From a bacterium HR40 (GTDB taxonomy: Bacteria; Pseudomonadota; Alphaproteobacteria; Geminicoccales; Geminicoccaceae): 64,000 nucleotides of DNA. Shown here in pieces: positions 57,810 through 64,000 of the stretch. A model generated the notes under the pieces. The model was not told where the DNA came from. It made no database searches and saw only the letters and a list, made by a program, of their open reading frames with translations. Where the stretch lies: the NCBI GenBank assembly GCA_002898275.1, contig BEIQ01000001.1, positions 1-64,000 of the forward strand. Reading direction: 5' to 3'. Made by a program: the position numbers and the translations under genes. Within the stretch, counting starts at the first letter, position 1; every line of letters starts with the position of its first letter.

Positions 57810-58534
57810 GGCAGAGCCTTGCGCAGCGCGTCACGCTGCTTCGCGATCAATTCGGCTGTGCCTTTTGCGGCGAGCTCGCGCATGGCTGCGAACTGCACCG
57901 CGCTGATGGGGAGATGCTCGGCCGTCACTTGGATTTCGACGATGCCGCCGGAGGCTGAAAAGACGAAATTCCCGTCCGCTTCGGCGCTGCTGTCCTCGCT
58001 ATAATCCGGATCGAGTACGGGTTCCCCGGCGACAATGGCACAGGACACCGCCGCCACTTCCTCGCGCAGCGGCAGCCGTGGCAGCTCCCCGGCGCGAACG
58101 AGGCGGTCGAGGGCCTGGTAGAGCGCCACGTAACCGCCGGTGATGCTGGCACAGCGCGTACCGCCATCGGCCTCGAGCACGTCGCAGTCGACGGTGATCT
58201 GGCGTTCCCCCAGGGCATCGAGCAGGGTGACGGCACGCAGGGAGCGGCCGATGAGCCGCTGGATCTCGTGGGTGCGGCCCGAGGGTGCACCGCGGCCGAC
58301 TTCGCGCGGCGTTCGGGTCTGGGTCGCGCGCGGCAGCATACTGTACTCGGCGGTGATCCAGCCCCTTCCGCTGTTGCGCAAGAAGGGCGGTACCTTGTCC
58401 TCGATGGTGGCGGTGCACAATACCCGGGTGTAGCCGAAGGCGATCAGACAGGAGCCTTCGGCGTAGCGGTTCACGCCGACCTCGATCCGCACTTCGCGCA
58501 GCTGGTCCGCCGCTCGCCCAGAGGGTCTCGCCAT
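57806..58534 (-). CDS. rph: ribonuclease PH
   Basis: This 242-residue phosphorolytic exoribonuclease trims tRNA 3' ends. It shows [36 protein letters not shown], the phosphate-binding [16 protein letters not shown], and the catalytic-site [18 protein letters not shown]. The length is normal and the C-terminus complete. Confidence 0.96.
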   Translation of the reverse strand: MARPSGRAADQLREVRIEVGVNRYAEGSCLIAFGYTRVLCTATIEDKVPPFLRNSGRGWITAEYSMLPRATQTRTPREVGRGAPSGRTHEIQRLIGRSLRAVTLLDALGERQITVDCDVLEADGGTRCASITGGYVALYQALDRLVRAGELPRLPLREEVAAVSCAIVAGEPVLDPDYSEDSSAEADGNFVFSASGGIVEIQVTAEHLPISAVQFAAMRELAAKGTAELIAKQRDALRKALP

Positions 58535-58659
58535 CTGTGATCCTTGCCGATGCCGCCCCGGCAGTTAGTCCAACCCGCGGGCTTGCGCCAGCGCTCCCGC
58601 CATCGATCGGGGCTCCCTCGCCTCTTCTGCGATCGGGCGCGCCGCACGGGTCGGATCCC

Positions 58660-60123
58660 TCACCACTTCCAAAAGCGCGGGTGGAGCAGCACGAGAACGG
58701 TGAAGAACTCGAGCCGGCCGAGCAACATGGCGAAAATCAGGATCCATTTGGCGGTGTCGCTGAGGGGCCGGTAGTTGCCGGCCGGCCCGACGATATCGCC
58801 GAGACCGGGACCGACGTTGGCCAGCGCCGTCGCCGCTGCCGAAAGGGCGGTGAGCACGTCGAGCCCGCACAGGCCGAGCAGGATCGCGAACACGCCCCAG
58901 GACAGAGCGAAGACGAAGACAAAGCCAGCGACCGCACGCACCACCTCGGCCTCGACCAGGCGCCCGTCGTAGACCAGCGGGATGATGCGCCGCGGGCTCG
59001 CGAGGCGCGCCAGGTGGTGGAGGAGCGAGCGCGACAGAATCTCGAAGCGGAAGATCTTGATGCCGCCTGCGGTCGATCCGGTGCAGCCGCCGACCACCGT
59101 GAGGATCAGGAAGAAGGGGAGGAGGTTGGCGCTCCAGGCGGACCAGTCTTCTGCCACGAAGCCGGTCGTGGTGACGATCGAGGTGACGGCAAAGGCGGCG
59201 GCCCGCAAGGCGCTGAGGGGCTCGCGCCCGCGCTCGAGCACGAGCCACAGGGCGAGAAAGGCCGTGGCCGCTGCCACCATGAAGAGAAACCAGCGCACCT
59301 GGCTGTCGCGCACCAGGAGCCCGGGGCGACCGACGGTGAGCGCGACGTAGCGCGAATAGGGCAGGCACGCGGCCAGCATGCCGAAGATCAGCACCACTTC
59401 GACGGCCGGCTCGCGGAAGGCGCCGATGGATGCGTCGCGGGTCGAGAAGCCGCCGGTGGCAACGGCGGCGAAGGCATGGCTCAGGGAATCGAAGAAGGAC
59501 AGGCCGCAGAGCATGAGCCCGGTCGTGAGCAGCGCCGTGAGCACGATATAGATGAACAGGAGACGGGCGACGAAGCCGGCCGTGGTCGGTAGCACCTTCT
59601 CGGCGCGATCGGAGCTCTCGCTGCGGAACAGCTGCATGCCGCCGATCCTGAGGAATGGCAGCAGCACGAGAGCCATCACCACGATCCCGATGCCGCCGAT
59701 CCAGTGCAGCAACGCGCGCCACAGGAGAAAGCCTGGAGGAGCCTGGTCGAGCCCCACCACCACCGTGGCACCCGTCGTCGTGAGGCCCGAGACCGTCTCG
59801 AAGATGGCGTCGGTCAAGCTCAACCGGTAGCTGCCGAATTGCAGGGGCAGGCTGCCGACCACCGAGATCACCACCCAGCTCGCGACCGTGAGCAGGAAGG
59901 CGGCCCGCAGCGGCAGCTCGTGCCGACGGCCACGGGCCGCAAGCAAAAGCGAACCGCCAAGAAAAAGCGAGATCGCGGCCGAGGCGGCGAAGGCCTGCCA
60001 GTCGGCACTGCCGACGGCAAAGTCGAGCCCGAGGGGGACGAGCATGGCGAGCGCGAAAACGACGAGCTGCCAGCCTAGGGCGTAGACGACCGTTCCAAGG
60101 CCCTGCATGCGCTGACCCCGCAT
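58660..60123 (-). CDS. trkH: TrkH-family potassium uptake protein
   Basis: This 487-residue ion-channel-like membrane protein has four repeats of helix-pore-helix. Pore loops can be seen around SGLTTTGATVV, AVATGGFSTRD, VTSIVTTTGFV and TALANVGPGLG, each with the Gly of the selectivity filter. GGCTGSTAGGIKIFRFEIL is the family motif. It needs the NAD-binding regulator TrkA, which is not here. The start at 60123 has GGGAGGA ten bases upstream. Codons further upstream add a non-family leader. Confidence 0.93.
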   Translation of the reverse strand: MRGQRMQGLGTVVYALGWQLVVFALAMLVPLGLDFAVGSADWQAFAASAAISLFLGGSLLLAARGRRHELPLRAAFLLTVASWVVISVVGSLPLQFGSYRLSLTDAIFETVSGLTTTGATVVVGLDQAPPGFLLWRALLHWIGGIGIVVMALVLLPFLRIGGMQLFRSESSDRAEKVLPTTAGFVARLLFIYIVLTALLTTGLMLCGLSFFDSLSHAFAAVATGGFSTRDASIGAFREPAVEVVLIFGMLAACLPYSRYVALTVGRPGLLVRDSQVRWFLFMVAAATAFLALWLVLERGREPLSALRAAAFAVTSIVTTTGFVAEDWSAWSANLLPFFLILTVVGGCTGSTAGGIKIFRFEILSRSLLHHLARLASPRRIIPLVYDGRLVEAEVVRAVAGFVFVFALSWGVFAILLGLCGLDVLTALSAAATALANVGPGLGDIVGPAGNYRPLSDTAKWILIFAMLLGRLEFFTVLVLLHPRFWKW

Positions 60124-60319
60124 GGCGATCGAATCCTCCCAAGCGCCCGCCGGGCGTGTCCTATCCGGCGCCGTGGTAGACGTGCAGCAAAGGTGCGGCG
60201 AGAGCTGGTGGCGGCGGTGCACGGCTGCACCTCCGCCAGTCCCCGCGAGACCGCTGGCGGTGGCGCGGGGCCGGAGCTATGGAACAGTTCGGAGCGAGGG
60301 CTGGTCTGGGAGGGGAAGC

Positions 60320-60832
60320 GTGGAAACGGGCACGATCGTGCGGGCGACAGTGGAAAGCCCGCTCGGGACACTGCGGGTGTTGGTCGCCCGTGGGGTGCTT
60401 CGCGCGTTGCTGTTTCCGGAAGAGGACGAAGCCACCGTGTGCAGGCATCTCGGCCTTCCCTTCCCCGTCTCGCGCGAGGAGGCGGACCCGGCCGGCATCC
60501 CTTCGCGGCTTCGCGCCTATTTCGCCGGCGAGCTGCATGCGCTCGACGAGATTGCGGTCGAGCCCGGTGGCTCTCCGTTCAGCCGCGCCGTCCGCCTCGC
60601 ATTGCGCCGCATTCCGCCGGGCGAGACGCGCAGCTACGGTGCGCTTGCCGTGGCCATCGGCAGACCCCGGGCGGTCCGCGCGGTGGGGCGTGCCAATGCC
60701 ACCAACCCGGTGCCCATCGTTCTCCCCTGCCATCGGGTGATCGCCAGCGACGGCAGGCTCGGTGGCTATGGTGGACGACCCGAGCGCAAGGCCTGGCTCC
60801 TGCGTCACGAAGGAGCGCATGTTTGCGTCTGA
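60320..60832 (+). CDS. ogt: methylated-DNA-protein-cysteine methyltransferase
   Basis: This 170-residue DNA repair protein transfers alkyl groups from O6-alkylguanine to its own Cys137 in VLPCHRVIASDGRLGGYGG. The helix-turn-helix RSYGALAVAIGRPRAVRAVGRANATNP is complete. The GTG at 60320 with GGAGGGGAAG gives the normal VESPLGTL N-terminus. It diverges from trkH and converges with the decarboxylase gene four bases away. Confidence 0.94.
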   Translation: METGTIVRATVESPLGTLRVLVARGVLRALLFPEEDEATVCRHLGLPFPVSREEADPAGIPSRLRAYFAGELHALDEIAVEPGGSPFSRAVRLALRRIPPGETRSYGALAVAIGRPRAVRAVGRANATNPVPIVLPCHRVIASDGRLGGYGGRPERKAWLLRHEGAHVCV

Positions 60833-60836
60833 TCCG

Positions 60837-62456
60837 TCAGGACTCGCCGACCGAAAGCCCGGCGGAGCGGGCGATGTCGGATGCGCACAGTTCGACCAGC
60901 ACTGGTCGCCGATAGGCGAGGGCCTGGCGCACCGTTTCCGCCACTCCGTCGAGCCGCCGCACCCTCGTGGCCTCCGCCCCCATCGCCCGGGCGAGGGCGG
61001 GAAAGTCGGGATTGAAGGGGGCGGTGGCGAACGGGCGCAGCGCACGGCGATGCATGTCGTCGCGGATCTGGGCGAGGCCGCCGTTGTTCCATAGCAACAG
61101 CACGAGCGGCAGGACGTGCTCCACCGCGGTGGCGAGCTCCGCGAGCGAGTACTGGAAGCCGAAATCGCCGACCAGTACCACGGCCGGTTCGCGCATCCCG
61201 GTGAAGGCGGCGCCGATAGCGGCCGGAAGGGCCCAGCCGAGGGTCCCGAAGCCCACGGGATGCAACCAGCGCCGTGGCCGTTCGCAGGCGAAGGCCATGT
61301 GACCCGTGTAGGCGATCTGGGTCATGTCGGCGAAAACCACCGCATCCTCCGGCAGCGCCCGGCGGATTTCCGCGAGCACGGCTCGGTGCAGCTCTGCCGG
61401 ACCGCCGGCTTCGGCGATCGCCCGCGCGCGTACCGCCGCGGGCTCCACGTCAGGGGCCGGTCGATGTTCCGCAAGTCGTGGCAGCAGCGCCTCGACGAAG
61501 GCGCGCGAGTCAGCGAGCACCGCGAGATCGACGGGCAGGCGCGGATCGGCGAGCCGGTCAGGATCGATGTCGACGCGGATCGCGCGCCCTGCGACCTTCG
61601 GGAGATCGCGCCAGAGGTCGGTTTCGGCGAGCTCGCTGCCCACCACCAAAAGGCGGTCGCAGCGAGCGAGGATCTCGCGCGTGCTCTCGGCCGGAAGAGT
61701 CGCACCCAAGGAAAGGGGATGGCTCTCGGGCACGAGACCCTTGGCAGCGACGGTGGTCACCACCGGGCAGCCGAGCCGCTCCACCAGATCGAGCGCGAGC
61801 CGCCCGAGACGGAGCGCTCCGCCGCCCAGGATGGTGGCCGGTCGGCGAGCAGCCGCGAGCAAGCGAGCAGCCGCCTCGACTTGGCCGGGATCGGGATGCG
61901 GCGGCAGCGGCAGGGAAACGGGACGCCACCGCTCCCATACGGGCTGGACGAGCACGTCCACCGGCACCTCGATCACCGCTGGCCGCGGTCGCGCCGCGAC
62001 AAAGCCAGCGAATGCCCGGGCGACGAGTTCGGGCAGGACCTCCGGCACGAGCGCGGTCTCGGCGAAGCCCGCGAGCGCGCGGCAGAGCTCGCGCTGGCGT
62101 GGGATCTCGTGCAGCCGCCCGCGGCCCAAGCCGAGATCGGCGCGCTCCACCACGGTCGCGATCACCAACATCGGGAGGGAGTCCGAGTTCGCCTGGCCGA
62201 GGGCGGTGGCGATGTTGGTGACCCCGGGACCGGTGATGACGAAGCAGGCGGCCGGGCGACCGGAAACCCGGGCGTAGCCGTCGGCCATGAAGCCGGCCGC
62301 TTGTTCGTGGCGCGGCAGCACGTGCCTGGGGGTGCCGTCCTGCAGACCCCGGTAGAGGGCGAGGTTGTGCACGCCTGGAATGCCGAACACCGTATCGATG
62401 CCATAGGCTTGCAGCAGTTCGACGAGAGCTTCGGCTGCGGTGCGTTGGCCTGCCAC
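60837..62456 (-). CDS. TPP-dependent decarboxylase, 5-guanidino-2-oxopentanoate decarboxylase (AruI)-like
   Basis: This 539-residue enzyme of the acetolactate synthase/benzoylformate decarboxylase superfamily has the catalytic Glu51 in PRHEQAAGFMADGYAR. The stretch GLGRGRLHEIPRQRELCRALAGFAETAL is closest to AruI of the Pseudomonas arginine transaminase pathway. The C-terminal TPP motif is GDFGFQYSLAELATAVEHVLPLVLLLWNN. AruI decarboxylates the 2-oxo acid derived from arginine. It stands 12 bases downstream of a polar amino acid ABC transporter, which supports basic amino acid catabolism. General acetolactate synthase activity is the alternative. Confidence 0.8.
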   Translation of the reverse strand: MAGQRTAAEALVELLQAYGIDTVFGIPGVHNLALYRGLQDGTPRHVLPRHEQAAGFMADGYARVSGRPAACFVITGPGVTNIATALGQANSDSLPMLVIATVVERADLGLGRGRLHEIPRQRELCRALAGFAETALVPEVLPELVARAFAGFVAARPRPAVIEVPVDVLVQPVWERWRPVSLPLPPHPDPGQVEAAARLLAAARRPATILGGGALRLGRLALDLVERLGCPVVTTVAAKGLVPESHPLSLGATLPAESTREILARCDRLLVVGSELAETDLWRDLPKVAGRAIRVDIDPDRLADPRLPVDLAVLADSRAFVEALLPRLAEHRPAPDVEPAAVRARAIAEAGGPAELHRAVLAEIRRALPEDAVVFADMTQIAYTGHMAFACERPRRWLHPVGFGTLGWALPAAIGAAFTGMREPAVVLVGDFGFQYSLAELATAVEHVLPLVLLLWNNGGLAQIRDDMHRRALRPFATAPFNPDFPALARAMGAEATRVRRLDGVAETVRQALAYRRPVLVELCASDIARSAGLSVGES

Positions 62457-62468
62457 GGAGGTTCTCCC

Positions 62469-63470
62469 CTAGCGTCGGTCGGACCTGCCGAAGTGACGTT
62501 CGATGCGCGCTTGCGCCAATTCGAAGACGAACGACAGGAACCAATAAATGAGTGCCGCGGCGATCAGCATTTCGAAGTGCCGGAACTCCGCCCGACCCTG
62601 GGTTCGGGCGAGGAACATGAGCTCCCACACTCCGAGAATGGAGACGAGGGAACTGTCCTTGAGCATGGCGATGAACTGGTTGCCGATGGGCGGGATCACC
62701 ACCCGGATCGCCTGCGGTAGCACGATCTTGCGGAGGATGAGACGGCGCGTGAGACCGAGCGCCTCGCCAGCCTCCCATTGGCCGCGGGGGATGCTCTCGA
62801 TGCCGGCGCGGAAGATTTCGGCCATATAGGCGCCGTAGCAGAGGGAAAGGGCGATCACTCCCGAGGGCACGGGCGCGAGGGTGAGGCCGAGCTGGGGCAG
62901 ACCGAGATAGATGATGTAGACTTGGAGCAGCAGCGGCGTGCCGCGGAAAAAGGACGTGTAGAAGGTGGCGAGCCCGAAGGCGGTGGGGTTGCCCGAGAGC
63001 CGGCCGAGGGCGGCGACGAGGGCGATCAGCGAGGCGACGGCGATGGAGATCGAGGAAACATAGAGGGTCGTCGTGGCACCGATGCCGACGAGGATCGGTA
63101 GCCGCGCCCAGAGGAACCCGAAATCGAGTTCGAAGGACAAGAAGAAGGCGGCGAAGAGGAGCAGCAGCTCGCCCCAGACGATACCGATCTGCAAGCGCCG
63201 CGGCAGCCGGGCGAGGAAGAGCGAGTTGAGGACGAGCGCGACCGCGAGCGGAAGGGCGAGCAGCAAGCGCGCGAGCCAGCTGCCCACCCACGCCTGGTCG
63301 AGACCGAATAGGGCGAGCAGGGCTTCAGCGAGCGGCCCGGTGCCCGAGACGAGCGAAGCCCCGAGCCCGGTGAGGAGAAGGACGGCCACCGCGCGGCGGA
63401 TGGCGTCGCGTCGCAGGATTCCGGAAAACCCACCCGCAGCCCGCGCCCGTACCGGCACCGCCCGGCTCAC
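62469..63470 (-). CDS. polar amino acid ABC transporter permease
   Basis: This 333-residue HisMQ/GlnP-type permease has an unusual N-terminal half of about 110 residues with three hydrophobic helices. The transport domain follows (LPILVGIGATTTLYVSSISI) and the EAA loop is GQWEAGEALGLTRRLILRKIVLPQAIRVVIPPIGNQF. It imports a polar or basic amino acid with the binding protein upstream. The GTG start lies six bases after that gene's stop. No ATPase gene is inside the window. Confidence 0.9.
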   Translation of the reverse strand: MSRAVPVRARAAGGFSGILRRDAIRRAVAVLLLTGLGASLVSGTGPLAEALLALFGLDQAWVGSWLARLLLALPLAVALVLNSLFLARLPRRLQIGIVWGELLLLFAAFFLSFELDFGFLWARLPILVGIGATTTLYVSSISIAVASLIALVAALGRLSGNPTAFGLATFYTSFFRGTPLLLQVYIIYLGLPQLGLTLAPVPSGVIALSLCYGAYMAEIFRAGIESIPRGQWEAGEALGLTRRLILRKIVLPQAIRVVIPPIGNQFIAMLKDSSLVSILGVWELMFLARTQGRAEFRHFEMLIAAALIYWFLSFVFELAQARIERHFGRSDRR

Positions 63471-63476
63471 GACACC

Positions 63477-64000
63477 TCATGGCACCCTGGTGAGATCGAC
63501 CCCGTACCATTTGAGGGACAGCTTGGAGAGCGTCCCCTCTTCGCGGAGAGCCTCGACGATGCGGGCGATCTCGGCGGCGAACTCAGGGTCGCCCTTGTCG
63601 ATGGCAACCGCGAGCGGCTCGTAGAAGACCGGGTCGCCCACGATGCGCATCGGATAACCTGCCTTGATCGCCTCGCGGATGGTCGGCAGTGCCGAGATTC
63701 CGGCATCGAGCCGGGTGCCGCAGCCGAGACGGAGGTCGTCGAAGACGTTGGTGTCCGTCTCGTAGGTCCGGATTTCGCCCGGGGTCACGCGATAGGTAAA
63801 CGGCGGCACACCTTCGGCATCGATCTTGAGATCGTGCCGCAGGTAGAACTCGTAGGTGCACGCCCCGCAGGTGCCGATCACCTTACCATCGAGTTCCTCC
63901 AGGTTCTGGTAAGGGCAGCTCTCGTGCACCGCGAAGGCAGCGGGCGTGTAGTAATAGATCGCGGGAAAATCGAGCACCTCTGCCCGCTCGCGGGTCGGGG
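63477..64000 (-). CDS. amino acid ABC transporter substrate-binding protein, N-terminus cut by window edge
   Basis: This is the C-terminal part (about 174 residues) of a type II periplasmic binding protein of the polar amino acid group. The frame stays open to the window end. Seen are AVHESCPYQNLEELDGKVIG, the ligand-pocket Cys-rich GTCGACTYEFYL, GISALPTIREAIKAGYP and the C-terminal EGTLSKLSLKWYGVDLT. The GTCGACTYEF part is unlike the GVQxGTT of lysine/arginine binders. It is followed by the permease. Confidence 0.85.
   Translation of the reverse strand, partial: PTRERAEVLDFPAIYYYTPAAFAVHESCPYQNLEELDGKVIGTCGACTYEFYLRHDLKIDAEGVPPFTYRVTPGEIRTYETDTNVFDDLRLGCGTRLDAGISALPTIREAIKAGYPMRIVGDPVFYEPLAVAIDKGDPEFAAEIARIVEALREEGTLSKLSLKWYGVDLTRVP

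Overview
The window comes from a GC-rich alphaproteobacterium, probably from the Rhodospirillales/Geminicoccales side of the class. Evidence for this is the TrcR (DUF1013) gene at 26439, the FrcBCA/FrcR-type fructose transport locus, a second sugar importer with an RpiR regulator and a GGAA-N6-TTCC operator, a ROSE-like RNA thermometer before a small heat-shock gene, and a class-typical serC-serA pair. The content is mostly core chromosome. I see no transposase, integrase, phage gene, CRISPR array or rRNA. Because GC is so high, almost every gene carries long antisense and out-of-frame open frames, which are left out.

Layout. 1-5400: the 3' end of an initiator tRNA, a tartrate/D-malate-type dehydrogenase, typA, a PaiB-like protein and a secreted PL6-type beta-helix lyase. 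5500-12300: a pyruvate dehydrogenase E1-like protein downstream of frcBCA, with a divergent ROK regulator; a palindrome lies in the divergent gap. 12400-18400: uvrD, prmA, an orphan TauA, an RluA-type pseudouridine synthase and tRNA-Gln. 18500-22600: a second sugar (possibly inositol) ABC transporter with a divergent RpiR regulator. 22600-23640 is almost free of recognisable genes. 23641-27400: a CRYL1-like dehydrogenase next to an ATC-hydrolase-like protein, a HugZ-like protein, trcR and small hypotheticals. 27450-34700: an M20 amidohydrolase, serC, serA, a periplasmic glucan protein and a diverged glutamine synthetase paralogue. 34700-41750: an MFS exporter, two Hsp20 genes with a putative RNA thermometer and a small membrane ORF, a DegQ-type protease, purD, bioY and tsaC. 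41745-47700: prdX, an orphan ABC ATPase, ppsA-pfkB and rpmG. 47800-55060: a double OmpA-like envelope protein, then the minus-strand run SDR, archease, rtcB and an HPF-cold-shock fusion, then muiA-msrA. 55190-57100: glnB-glnA behind a sigma-54 promoter. 57186-64000: rph-rdgB, trkH, ogt, and an arginine-type set of AruI-like decarboxylase plus polar amino acid ABC transporter that runs off the edge.

How parts work together. Three themes stand out. The first is nitrogen: glnBA is sigma-54 controlled, and a separate GlnA paralogue has lost several metal ligands. The second is carbon entry: two periplasmic sugar importers with divergent repressors, and PpsA translationally coupled to PfkB. The third is proteostasis and RNA maintenance: a thermometer-controlled Hsp20 operon followed by DegQ, and RtcB-archease running directly into a ribosome-hibernation factor fused to a cold-shock domain. 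The most interesting items for follow-up are the ROSE-like hairpin at 35989-36007, the GlnA paralogue at 33283, the archease-rtcB-HPF/CSD cluster and the small CPPC membrane ORF at 37083.
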